NCBI RefSeq assembly: GCF_020564935.1
Contig: NZ_JAJCXB010000067.1
Location: 1-35,194, forward strand
Origin: Streptomyces pinistramenti
Lineage (GTDB): Bacteria; Actinomycetota; Actinomycetes; Streptomycetales; Streptomycetaceae
Direction: 5' to 3'
Length of the DNA stretch: 35,194 bases
Below, piece by piece: positions 24,887-32,871 of the stretch; position 1 is the stretch's first letter; the number at the start of each line of letters is the position of its first letter. The position numbers were made by a program, and so were the translations under genes. The notes below the pieces were generated by a model. It had not been told where the DNA came from and did no database searches. It was given only the letters and a program-made list of their open reading frames with translations.

Positions 24887-25144
24887 TTACGCCGCGTCGC
24901 GGCGCCCGGTGGACGCGGCGGTCGTGGCGCCGCTCTCCCCCTTCACGTCCCGGGCCGCCTTGGCTGCGCGTGCCTCGTCCGGGGACTCGGGCGGTGTCGA
25001 TACGGCGCTGGCCGCGGCGCAGGCGGCGAGCAGCTGGTGCATGGTGGGCGGCTGTTCGCGCGCGTCGGGCTCATCGCGCCGGGTCGCCGCGAGGGGGGTG
25101 CCCCCGCGCCCGTCAGGCGTGGGGGAGGGCTGGTGGGCAGACAT
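24887..25144 (-). CDS. Small unknown protein downstream of an iron-box-like site
   Basis: 85 residues from ATG 25144, which has GGGAGG 5 bases upstream. The frame is open to 25189, but the internal ATG has the clear ribosome site. The protein is polar and low in complexity, with one short hydrophobic helix (MHQLLAACAAASAVS, mid-protein) and a single Cys. I do not recognise a family. A 19-base site matching 15 of 19 positions of the IdeR/DmdR iron box lies 43 bases upstream of the start, suggesting repression when iron is plentiful. It is convergent with the LDT-like gene and on the tsaE strand. Confidence 0.65.
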   Translation of the reverse strand: MSAHQPSPTPDGRGGTPLAATRRDEPDAREQPPTMHQLLAACAAASAVSTPPESPDEARAAKAARDVKGESGATTAASTGRRDAA

Positions 25145-25186
25145 GGACGCCTCCCGGGCTCCTGGGGCAAGCGGCAGAACGAGATC

Positions 25187-25205
25187 CAAAGTTAGGCAGA
25201 CCTAA
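25187..25205. promoter_or_regulatory. Iron-box-like operator (DmdR/IdeR type)
   Basis: CAAAGTTAGGCAGACCTAA agrees with the consensus TWAGGTWAGSCTWACCTWA at 15 of 19 positions. It also contains the dyad GTTAGG/CCTAAC. It is AT-rich in a GC-rich background and sits just upstream of the small gene at 24887-25144. Confidence 0.65.
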
Positions 25206-25360
25206 CTACCTCTGCCACCATGTCACCATGCCCGGCACCGCACGCGCAACATGTTACCGACGGCTTGTCGGAAACTACGGGTGTGCGTGACCGGACCCCG
25301 GGCCCGTCAAAGGCGGAAGAGCCGGGGGAAGGGGAAAAAGGGGGAGCGGGGTGCCGCCGG

Positions 25361-25897
25361 TCAGTCCGTGGCCAGCTCCGGCAGGCCGGCGTCCGTCCAG
25401 CGCGCGCCGATACCGGTGACGGTCACCTCGCGCACGTCGTCCGCCGCGCTCTCCAGGGCCGCCTCCAGGGGGCCCTGGCCATCCGCGCCGACCGCGCGCT
25501 CGATCACGACGTGCAGCCGGTTGTCGGACAGCTCCTCGACCTTGCCGTCGCCCCATTCCACGACCACCACCGAATCCGGCAGCGACACATCGAGGTCCAG
25601 GTCCTCCATCTCGTCGAGGCCGCCGCCGAGGCGGTAGGCGTCGACGTGCACCAGCGCGGGGCCGCCGGACAGCGGGGGGTGCACACGGGCGATGACGAAG
25701 GTCGGCGAGGTCACGGCGCCGCGTACCCCCAGGCCCTCGCCCAGCCCACGGGTCAGCGTCGTCTTGCCCGCGCCCAGCTCACCGGTGAGCAATACCAGGT
25801 CGCCGGGGCGCAGCAGGGCGGCCAGTCTGCGGCCCAACTCCTGCATCCGGTCGGGGGATTTGACGGTGACGTGGGTCCGGGTGGCGGTGGTGCTCAT
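25361..25897 (-). CDS. tsaE: tRNA t6A biosynthesis ATPase TsaE
   Basis: ATPase that resets the TsaBD complex in t6A synthesis. 178 residues. The Walker A motif is GELGAGKTT (39-47), followed by TRGLGEGLGVRGAVTSPTFVIARVH, HVDAYRLGG and VVVVEWGDGKVEEL. All are standard family blocks. It lies 60 bases after the alpha/beta hydrolase gene on the same strand, at the end of the alr-hydrolase-tsaE run. Confidence 0.96.
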   Translation of the reverse strand: MSTTATRTHVTVKSPDRMQELGRRLAALLRPGDLVLLTGELGAGKTTLTRGLGEGLGVRGAVTSPTFVIARVHPPLSGGPALVHVDAYRLGGGLDEMEDLDLDVSLPDSVVVVEWGDGKVEELSDNRLHVVIERAVGADGQGPLEAALESAADDVREVTVTGIGARWTDAGLPELATD

Positions 25898-25957
25898 GCC
25901 GGAAATGGTACGGGCAGGGCGGGGTGCGGGGCTTACGCCGGACGGGGGCCCGAGGTG

Positions 25958-27241
25958 TCAGGCCCGTTCCGAACGGGAGCGCCGGGGGGCCGCGGCCGCC
26001 CGTTCGACCAGGGACACCAGCGCTTCGGTGACCAGCTCGGGCCACTCCAGCATCACCAGATGCCCGGCGCCCGGCACGCGCACCAGCTCGGCGGCGGGCA
26101 ACAGCTCGGCGATGGCCTGGCTGTGCTCGGCGGGGGTGATCAGGTCCTGTTCGCCGGCGAGTACCAGCGCGGGCACGGTGTCGTACGCCACCAGCGACGC
26201 GGCCTTGTCGTGCGTCGCGAAGGCCGGGAAGAACTCGGCGACCACGTCGATCGGGGTCGCCTCGATCAGCCGCTCGGCGAAGCGCGCGACCCCGGGGTCG
26301 ACGTCCTGCGGCGTCCCGAACGAGTAGCGCTTGACGAGCCCGGCGAACAGGTCGGCGGTGGCCCGCCGCCCGCGCTCGACGAAGTCGCTCTGCGCGCCCA
26401 GCACCTTCAGGACACCCGGCGCGAGCCGGTGGAACGCCTTGACGCCGAGCGACGGCAGCCCGAACGCGACCTCGCTGAGCCTGCCCGCCGAAGTGCCGAT
26501 CAGCGCCACCCCGACCACCCGCTCGGCCACGAACTCCGGGAACTGGTCGGCCAGCGCCATCACCGTCATCCCGCCCATGGAGTGCCCGACCAGCACGATC
26601 GGCCCCTCGGGCACCGCCGCGTCCAGGACCGCCTTGAGGTCGCGGCCCAGCAGGTCGATGGTGACCGGCTCGCTGCCGTCGGCCTGGGAGCGGCCGCGGG
26701 CCGAGCGGCCGTGGCTGCGCTGGTCCCAGTGCACGGTGCGGACGGCGCCGCGCAGCGCGGCCCGCTGGAAGTGCCAGGAGTCCTGGCTGAGGCAGTAACC
26801 ATGGCTGAAAACGACCGTGAGGGCGGGTGAGCGGCGCCGCAGCACCGCGCCGAGCCGCTTGCGGACCGCGGCCTGCGCAGCGGCGGCCGCACCCGCTTCG
26901 CGCCCGGCGGCGCCCTTGTCCTTCCCGCCCCGGCCCGGCTTCGCCGCCGGCCCCTCGCCCGCCTCGTCGATCTCGTAGGCCAGCTCGGTGCCGTCCTCGG
27001 CGACGGCCGTGCCGGGGGTGCCGCGCAGCGTGCCGTACGGGCCCTCGGCGTCCAGGGCCAGCCGCGCCCGGCGGCGCATCCCCCGGCCCACCGTCATCCG
27101 CTCGATCGCCACGCCGGCCGCCGCGCCCGCGGCGACCACGCCGATCGCCGCGCCCGCGATGCCCGCGTGCCGCCCGGCCTTCGCCCAGTTGCCCGCGGTA
27201 TCGGCAGCCGCCTCGATCGCCGCGTCGCCGGCCTCGCTCAT
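25958..27241 (-). CDS. Alpha/beta hydrolase
   Basis: 427 residues. An N-terminal Ala/Gly-rich membrane segment (AGIAGAAIGVVAAGAAAGVAIER) likely anchors it. The hydrolase fold has VVFSHGYCLSQDSWHFQ (oxyanion region), the nucleophile elbow VGHSMGG, an Asp in AGEQDLITP, and His in GAGHLVMLE. The substrate cannot be read off. The Ala/Lys-rich stretch around residues 85-115 is a low-complexity insert. Its ATG overlaps the alr stop (ATGA), so translation is coupled. The same alr-hydrolase-tsaE order is familiar from other actinomycetes. Confidence 0.9.
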   Translation of the reverse strand: MSEAGDAAIEAAADTAGNWAKAGRHAGIAGAAIGVVAAGAAAGVAIERMTVGRGMRRRARLALDAEGPYGTLRGTPGTAVAEDGTELAYEIDEAGEGPAAKPGRGGKDKGAAGREAGAAAAAQAAVRKRLGAVLRRRSPALTVVFSHGYCLSQDSWHFQRAALRGAVRTVHWDQRSHGRSARGRSQADGSEPVTIDLLGRDLKAVLDAAVPEGPIVLVGHSMGGMTVMALADQFPEFVAERVVGVALIGTSAGRLSEVAFGLPSLGVKAFHRLAPGVLKVLGAQSDFVERGRRATADLFAGLVKRYSFGTPQDVDPGVARFAERLIEATPIDVVAEFFPAFATHDKAASLVAYDTVPALVLAGEQDLITPAEHSQAIAELLPAAELVRVPGAGHLVMLEWPELVTEALVSLVERAAAAPRRSRSERA

Positions 27242-28431
27242 CCCGTGCCCCCCATGTCCCGGCTGCCTGCCGCCGCGGGTACGCCGGTCTCCGGCGCACT
27301 GTCCAGATGGACGCGCGGCACGCGGCTTCCGATCCGCGTGACGATTTCGTAGCCGATGGTTCCGGTCGCCTGCGCCCAGTCCTCGGCGGTCGGCTCGCCG
27401 CGGTCCCCGGGCCCGAAGAGCACCGCGCGGTCCCCGGGCAGCGCGGTGTCGTCGCCCAGATCGACCACGAACTGGTCCATGGCGATCCGGCCCGCGACCG
27501 TCCGCCGCTTCCCTGCGACCAGCACCGGGCCGCTGCCCGACGCGTGCCGCGGGATGCCGTCGGCGTAACCGAGCGGCACCAGCGCGAGGGTGACCTCACC
27601 GGACGTCGTGTAGTGGTGGCCGTACGAGACGCCGTGGCCTTCCGGTACGCGCTTGACCGACGCCAGGTGCGCCTCCAGCGTCATCGCGGGCCGCAGCCCC
27701 AGCTCCCGCGCGGTGCCGACCTCGGGGGCGGGCGAGATGCCGTAGACACCGATGCCGGTGCGCACCAGGTCGAAGTGCGCCTCGGGGAGGGTGAGCAGCG
27801 CGGGCGTGTTGGCGATGTGCCGGACCTCGGGGCGCAGCCCGGCGGTCTCGGCGACCGCCAACGCCGTGCGGAAGGCGGCGAGTTGGGCGGCGATGGACGG
27901 GTGGCCCGGCTCGTCCGCACAGGCGAAGTGGGACCAGACGCCGGTGACGGAGATCAGCCCGGCGCTCTCGGCGTCGCGGGCGGCAGCGGTCAGCTCCGGC
28001 CAGTCGTCCGGCTGGCAGCCGTTGCGGCCCAGGCCGGTGTCCGCCTTGAGCTGCACCCGGGCCCTGCGGCCGGCCTCCCGGGCGGCCACCGTCACCTCGC
28101 GCAGCGCCCACAGCGCGCTGACGGAGACGTCGATGTCCTGCTCGACGGCCGTGCGCCACGGGCCGCCCGGCGTCCACAGCCAGCACATCAGCCGGCCGGT
28201 GTCGCCCGCCGCCCGCAGCGCGAACGCCTCCTCGGGCAGCGCGGTGCCCAGCCAGCTCGCGCCGGCCGCGCGGGCGGCGCGGGCACAGGGCACCGCGCCG
28301 TGTCCGTAACCGTCGGCCTTGACCACGGCCATCAGCTCTGCCCCGGGTGCGCGGCCCCGCAGCGCGCGCACATTCGACCGCACGGCGGCGAGGTCGATGG
28401 CGGCGCGGGCCCGCATTGCTGTCTCGTTCAT
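27238..28431 (-). CDS. alr: Alanine racemase
   Basis: PLP enzyme making D-alanine for peptidoglycan. 397 residues from ATG 28431. The PLP Lys38 is in MAVVKADGYGHGAV; the second catalytic Tyr region is GVSYGHHYTTSGE; CxDEPxH-type and VRTGIGVYGISP blocks are present. The frame is open to 28548, but similarity begins at MRARAAIDLAAVRSNV. The ATG at 28431 directly abuts GAGGGG, so the ATG 15 bases inside is an alternative. It overlaps the hydrolase gene by 4 bases and follows nnr. Confidence 0.96.
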   Translation of the reverse strand: MNETAMRARAAIDLAAVRSNVRALRGRAPGAELMAVVKADGYGHGAVPCARAARAAGASWLGTALPEEAFALRAAGDTGRLMCWLWTPGGPWRTAVEQDIDVSVSALWALREVTVAAREAGRRARVQLKADTGLGRNGCQPDDWPELTAAARDAESAGLISVTGVWSHFACADEPGHPSIAAQLAAFRTALAVAETAGLRPEVRHIANTPALLTLPEAHFDLVRTGIGVYGISPAPEVGTARELGLRPAMTLEAHLASVKRVPEGHGVSYGHHYTTSGEVTLALVPLGYADGIPRHASGSGPVLVAGKRRTVAGRIAMDQFVVDLGDDTALPGDRAVLFGPGDRGEPTAEDWAQATGTIGYEIVTRIGSRVPRVHLDSAPETGVPAAAGSRDMGGTG

Positions 28432-28544
28432 CCCCCTCAGTGTCTCAGGCGATGCCCCGCGGACCCGGGGTACGGCCGGTGAACCGGACCACGCGCGCCG
28501 CATCCGCCCCCTGCGCTCCACCCGCCGCTTCAGCCCATTTCGCC

Positions 28545-29969
28545 TCAATCCTGGATGTCGCGCCAGGCCACGCCCAGGTGACCGGCCACCTGGGAGGCCG
28601 TGATCGGGGCGCCCCGCACCCCGGCCGCCCGCCGGGCCGCCAGACCGTGCAGATAGGCGCCGACGGACGCCGCCTCACGGGCCGGAAGACCGGCGGCCAG
28701 CAGCGATCCGGTCAGCCCCGACAGCACGTCGCCGCTCCCGGCCGTCGCCAGCCAGCCGGTCCCCGTCGGGTTGACCCGCACCGGCCCCGCGGCGTCGGCG
28801 ACCAGCGTCGTCGAGCCCTTGAGCAGCACCGTCGCGCCGTAGCCCGCCGCCAGTTCGCGCACCGAGCGCAGCCGGCCCGCCTCGATCTCCGCGCGGTCCC
28901 TGCCGAGCAGCGCGGCCGCCTCGCCTGCGTGCGGGGTCAGCAGCGTGCCGGCCGTCCGGGCACGGACCCGCTCCGGCGTCAGGAAGCGCAGCCCGTCGGC
29001 GTCCACCAGCACCGGCACGTCCGCCGCCAGGACGTCGTCCAGGGCCTCGGCCTCCTCGCCGATGCCGGGCCCGATCACCCACGCCTGCACCCGGCCCGCC
29101 TTGTGCGGCGGCCCCGCGTGCACCAGCGTCTCCGGGAAGTGCGCGAGCACCGCGTCGGCCGCCGGGCCGACGTACCGCACGGCCCCCGCGCCGCCGCGCA
29201 GCGCGCCCGCCACCGCCAGCACCGCGGCCCCCGGATACCGCGCGGATCCGGCCACCACACCGACCACGCCGCGCCGGTACTTGTCGCTCTCCGCCGCGGG
29301 CCGCGGCAGCAGCTCCGCGACGTCCGCGTGCTGCAGCGCCTCGGCCGTGGGCTCCCCCGGCACGTCGAGGCCGATGTCCACCAGCCGCAGCGCCCCGGCC
29401 CGCTCCCGTGCCGGGTCGATGAGCAGCCCCGGCTTGTACGTCCCGAACGTCACCGTCGCGTCGGCGCGCACCGCGTCGCCCGGCACCTCCCCGGTGTCCG
29501 CGTCCACCCCGCTCGGCAGATCGACCGCCAGCACCCTCGCCGACTTCGGAACCGCCCGCACCAGCCGGTCGGCCTCCGGACGCAGCCCGCCGCGCCCGCC
29601 GATCCCCACGATGCCGTCCACCACCAGATCGGCCCGCGCCAGAGCGGCCCGCGCCTCGTCCGCGACCCGGCCACCGGCCGCCCGCAACGCGGCCAGACCG
29701 CCCGGATGCGCGCGGCCGGGCGACAGCAGTACGGCGGTCACCCCCGCGCCCCGACGGGCCAGCCGGGCACCCGCGTACAGCGCGTCCCCGCCGTTGTCCC
29801 CACTGCCCACCAGCAGCACCACCCGGGCGCCGTACACCTTCCCCAGCAACTCCGCACAGGCAACGGCCAGTCCGGCCGCCGCCCGCTGCATCAGAGCCCC
29901 TTCGGGAAGCCGCCCCATCAACTCCCGCTCCGCCGCCCGCACGGCCGCCACGCTGTACGCAGTCCTCAT
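28545..29969 (-). CDS. nnr: Bifunctional NAD(P)H-hydrate epimerase / ADP-dependent dehydratase
   Basis: Repairs hydrated NAD(P)H. 474 residues. The N-terminal YjeF epimerase domain (1 to ~210) has LVGSGDNGGDALYAGARLARRG and VVDGIVGIGGRG. The C-terminal ribokinase-like dehydratase (about 225-474) has DKYRRGVVGVVAGSARYPGAAVLA, VWVIGPGIG-like AWVIGPGIGEE, LLTPHAGEAAALLG and the signature GTGWLATAGSGDVLSGLTGSLLA. ATG 29969 was chosen where similarity begins; the frame is open to 30047. It lies 74 bases after acpS in the same direction. Confidence 0.95.
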   Translation of the reverse strand: MRTAYSVAAVRAAERELMGRLPEGALMQRAAAGLAVACAELLGKVYGARVVLLVGSGDNGGDALYAGARLARRGAGVTAVLLSPGRAHPGGLAALRAAGGRVADEARAALARADLVVDGIVGIGGRGGLRPEADRLVRAVPKSARVLAVDLPSGVDADTGEVPGDAVRADATVTFGTYKPGLLIDPARERAGALRLVDIGLDVPGEPTAEALQHADVAELLPRPAAESDKYRRGVVGVVAGSARYPGAAVLAVAGALRGGAGAVRYVGPAADAVLAHFPETLVHAGPPHKAGRVQAWVIGPGIGEEAEALDDVLAADVPVLVDADGLRFLTPERVRARTAGTLLTPHAGEAAALLGRDRAEIEAGRLRSVRELAAGYGATVLLKGSTTLVADAAGPVRVNPTGTGWLATAGSGDVLSGLTGSLLAAGLPAREAASVGAYLHGLAARRAAGVRGAPITASQVAGHLGVAWRDIQD

Positions 29970-30043
29970 GGGGCCAGTCTCACACCTGGCGAGTGCCGTC
30001 GCCCCGGCCCCACGCCACGGAGCGGGGCAGGCGGCAGCGCCCC

Positions 30044-30412
30044 TCACCCCTCCGCGATCACCACCGCCGAAGCAACCCCCGCGTCATGGCTGAGGGAGAC
30101 GTGCCAGGAGCGGACGCCGAGTTCGGTGGCGCGGGCCTCGACCGTGCCGCGGACGCGGAGGCGGGGGCGGCCGCTGTCCTCGACGTAGACCTCGGCGTCG
30201 GTCCAGTGCAGGCCGCCGGGTGCGCCGAGGGCCTTGGCGACGGCTTCCTTGGCGGCGAACCTGGCGGCGAGCGAGGCGGTGCCGCGGCGTTCGCCGCTGG
30301 GCAGCAGCAGCTCCTCCTCGATGAAGAGCCGCTGCGCCAGCTCAGGCGTGCGTTCCAGTGCGGCGCCGAACCGGTCGATCTCGGCGACGTCGATGCCGAC
30401 TCCGATGATCAC
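30044..30412 (-). CDS. acpS: Holo-[acyl-carrier-protein] synthase
   Basis: Transfers 4'-phosphopantetheine from CoA to carrier proteins of fatty acid and polyketide synthesis. 122 residues. The Mg-binding Asp8 is in GVGIDVAEIDRF and Glu56 in ARFAAKEAVAKALG; SWHVSLSHDAGVASAVVIAEG closes it. It lies 40 bases after glmS on the same strand. The nearby coaA (CoA synthesis) serves the same substrate pathway. Confidence 0.96.
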   Translation of the reverse strand: MIIGVGIDVAEIDRFGAALERTPELAQRLFIEEELLLPSGERRGTASLAARFAAKEAVAKALGAPGGLHWTDAEVYVEDSGRPRLRVRGTVEARATELGVRSWHVSLSHDAGVASAVVIAEG

Positions 30413-30452
30413 CGGCCCGCTCCGAGGCCGCCGCGGACGCGGGTGAGGCCGC

Positions 30453-32300
30453 TCATTCCACCGTCACCGACTTGGCGAGGTTGCGCGGCTGGTCGACCTC
30501 GTTGCCCCGGGCGGTGGCCAGTTCGCAGGCGAAGACCTGGAGCGGGACGGTGGAGACCAGCGGCTGGAGCAGCGTCGGCGTCTGCGGGATCCGTACGAGG
30601 TGGTCGGCGTAGGGCACGACGGTCTCGTCGCCCTCCTCGGCGATCACGATGGTGCGCGCCCCGCGGGCCCTGATCTCCTGGATGTTGGAGACGATCTTGT
30701 CGTGCAGCACCGAGCGGCCGCGCGGCGACGGGACCACGACGACGACCGGCACGTCCTGCTCGATCAGCGCGATCGGCCCGTGCTTCAGCTCGCCCGCCGC
30801 GAAGCCCTCCGCGTGCATGTACGCGAGTTCCTTGAGCTTGAGCGCGCCCTCCAGGGCGACCGGGTAGCCGACGTGCCGGCCCAGGAAGAGCACGGTGTTC
30901 TTGTCGGCCAGCCCGCGGGCCAGTTCGCGCACCGGCTCCATCGTGCCCAGCACCTGCTCGACCTGGGTGCCGATCGCGGCCAGTTCGCGCACCACGGCCT
31001 GGACCTCGTCGCCCCACTTGGTGCCGCGGACCTGGCCGAGGTACAGCGCCACCAGGTAGCAGGCCACCAGCTGCGTCAGGAACGCCTTCGTCGACGCCAC
31101 CGCCACCTCGGGCCCGGCGTGCGTGTAGAGCACGGCGTCCGACTCGCGCGGAATCGTGGATCCGTTGGTGTTGCAGATGGCGAGGACCTTCGCGCCCTGT
31201 TCACGGGCGTGCCGCAGCGCCATGAGGGTGTCCATCGTCTCGCCGGACTGGCTGATGGCGATGACCAGGGTGCGCGGGTCCATGATCGGGTCGCGGTAGC
31301 GGAATTCGCTGGCCAGCTCGGTCTCGCAGGGGATCCGCGTCCAGTGCTCGATCGCGTACTTGGCGATCATCCCCGCGTGGTACGCCGTTCCGCAGGCCAC
31401 GATGACGACCTTGTCGACCTCGCGCAGCACCTCCGGCGGGATCCGCACCTCGTCGAGCGCGAGCACGCCTGCGGCGTCGATCCGGCCGAGCAGGGTGTCG
31501 GCGACGGCCTTCGGCTGCTCGGCGATCTCCTTGAGCATGAAGTAGTCGTAGCCGTCCTTCTCGGCGGCCGACGCGTCCCAGTCGACGTGGTACGCCCGCA
31601 CCTGCGCGGGTGCGCCGTCGAAGTCGGTGACCGTCACGCCGTCCCTGCGCAGCTCCACGACCTGGTCCTGGCCCAGTTCGACGGCCTCGCGGGTGTGCGC
31701 GATGAACGCCGCCACGTCCGACGCCAAAAACGCCTCGTCCTCGCCGATACCCACCACCAGCGGGGAGTTGCGGCGCGCGCCGACGACCAGGTCGGGCGCA
31801 TCGGCGTGCACCGCGACCAGCGTGAAGGCGCCCTCCAGGCGGCGGCACACCTGTCGCATCGCCTCGGGCAGATCACCGCAGGACGAGTACGCCTCGGCCA
31901 GCAGATGGGCGACCGCCTCGGTGTCCGTCTCGGAGGTCAACTCATGGCCGCGGTCGGTCAGTTCGGCGCGCAGTGCGGCGAAGTTCTCGATGATGCCGTT
32001 GTGGACGACGGACACCCGCCCGGCGTTGTCCAGATGCGGATGGGCGTTGCCGTCGGTGGGCCCGCCGTGCGTCGCCCACCGGGTGTGGCCGATGCCCGTC
32101 GCGCCCGTCGGCAGCGGCCGGGCCGCCAACTCCTTCTCCAGATTGGCGAGTTTGCCCGCCTTCTTGGCCGCGGCGAGCTGCCCGTCGGCCAGCACGGCGA
32201 CACCCGCCGAGTCATAGCCGCGGTACTCCAGCCGCTTGAGCCCGGCGAGAACGACATCAAGAGCGGGCTGCCCGCCCACATAACCCACGATTCCGCACAT
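30453..32300 (-). CDS. glmS: Glutamine-fructose-6-phosphate aminotransferase (isomerizing)
   Basis: Makes glucosamine-6-phosphate, the entry to UDP-GlcNAc and cell-wall synthesis. 615 residues. The N-terminal glutaminase has Cys2 as nucleophile (MCGIVGYVG), RLEYRGYDSAGVAV and TGIGHTRWATHGGPTDGNAHPH. Two SIS domains follow (VACGTAYHAGMIAKY and AISQSGETMDTL; later FLGRHVGYPVALEGALKLKELAYMHAEGFAAGELKHGPIALI). It ends KSVTVE, typical. It is preceded by an 80-base gap after the 61-residue gene, with a hairpin at 32330-32365. No glmS ribozyme-like leader is evident. Confidence 0.97.
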   Translation of the reverse strand: MCGIVGYVGGQPALDVVLAGLKRLEYRGYDSAGVAVLADGQLAAAKKAGKLANLEKELAARPLPTGATGIGHTRWATHGGPTDGNAHPHLDNAGRVSVVHNGIIENFAALRAELTDRGHELTSETDTEAVAHLLAEAYSSCGDLPEAMRQVCRRLEGAFTLVAVHADAPDLVVGARRNSPLVVGIGEDEAFLASDVAAFIAHTREAVELGQDQVVELRRDGVTVTDFDGAPAQVRAYHVDWDASAAEKDGYDYFMLKEIAEQPKAVADTLLGRIDAAGVLALDEVRIPPEVLREVDKVVIVACGTAYHAGMIAKYAIEHWTRIPCETELASEFRYRDPIMDPRTLVIAISQSGETMDTLMALRHAREQGAKVLAICNTNGSTIPRESDAVLYTHAGPEVAVASTKAFLTQLVACYLVALYLGQVRGTKWGDEVQAVVRELAAIGTQVEQVLGTMEPVRELARGLADKNTVLFLGRHVGYPVALEGALKLKELAYMHAEGFAAGELKHGPIALIEQDVPVVVVVPSPRGRSVLHDKIVSNIQEIRARGARTIVIAEEGDETVVPYADHLVRIPQTPTLLQPLVSTVPLQVFACELATARGNEVDQPRNLAKSVTVE

Positions 32301-32329
32301 GCCCCGCAGCCTACGCGCCCCTCACCGGC

Positions 32330-32365
32330 GCGCCCCGGGCCGCGACGCGGCAGGGAACGGGGCGC
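32330..32365 (-). terminator. Hairpin between the 61-residue gene and glmS
   Basis: GCGCCCCG (32330-32337) and CGGGGCGC (32358-32365) form an 8-bp perfect stem with a 20-base loop in the 80-base gap. It could be a terminator or attenuator before glmS. Weak without a U-tract. Confidence 0.4.
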
Positions 32366-32380
32366 ACGGGACCGGGCGCC

Positions 32381-32566
32381 TCACCACCCGCGGGCGAGCC
32401 GGTCCACCGCCTCCTGGACGGCGTCCAGGAACTCCGCCTCCTCCTCCGAGTCCGTCTCGCCGCCCCGCTCGTCGTTCTCGACGAGTTCGGCGAGGTCCTC
32501 GGCCAGGTCCACATCCGGGTACGCGTCCGCCAGCTCGGCGTGCACCTGCGCCGCGAATCCGTCCAT
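32381..32566 (-). CDS. Small acidic protein of unknown function
   Basis: 61 residues from ATG 32566, which has GGAGG 8 bases upstream; the ATG at 32572 is too close to it. The protein is strongly acidic (AELADAYPDVDLAEDLAELVENDERGGETDSEEEAEFLDAVQEAVDRL) and likely helical. I do not recognise a family. It lies 80 bases before glmS on the same strand and may share its transcript. The good ribosome site and codon pattern (GC-rich third positions) support it as real. Confidence 0.65.
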   Translation of the reverse strand: MDGFAAQVHAELADAYPDVDLAEDLAELVENDERGGETDSEEEAEFLDAVQEAVDRLARGW

Positions 32567-32871
32567 CCTCATGTCCTCCCCGACTCCCCCGGCGGCCCCA
32601 CGGCCCCGACCATTCCTCACGGACCGCCGCCACGGCGGTCCGAACAGGCGCGCGCGCACGCCCACCCCCCGTACTTCCCGCGGGCCGCTCACGACCCGCA
32701 TCCACCACTGACCGTAACCGCGGAACCTCACCGGGTACAGACGGCCTTCCGGCGCCCCGTCCCGCTCCGCCCGCCCGTTCCGGCACGTACGCCCCGCTCC
32801 CCCGGCGCCGCCGCGTTCCCGCAGTGCCACCCCGAGGTGAATCGCCCGCCGCGGCTGCGCACAATGGGCGC
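32567..32871. promoter_or_regulatory. Divergent intergenic region before coaA
   Basis: This 305-base gap lies between the small acidic protein gene (minus) and coaA (plus). No convincing gene is seen; shadows of coaA-side frames are Arg/Pro-rich. On the plus strand GTGAAT (32837-32842) and CACAAT (32860-32865) are 17 bases apart and could be the coaA promoter. Confidence 0.4.
32837..32865 (+). promoter_or_regulatory. Putative coaA promoter giving a leaderless mRNA
   Basis: GTGAAT, 17 bases, CACAAT, then 6 bases to the coaA GTG. Transcription would begin at or next to the start codon. No ribosome site is seen, which fits leaderless translation, common in Streptomyces. Confidence 0.45.

Noticed and set aside
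32301..32380. glmS ribozyme/riboswitch
   Set aside because: The leader is only 80 bases and shows a simple hairpin, not the conserved core of the glmS ribozyme.
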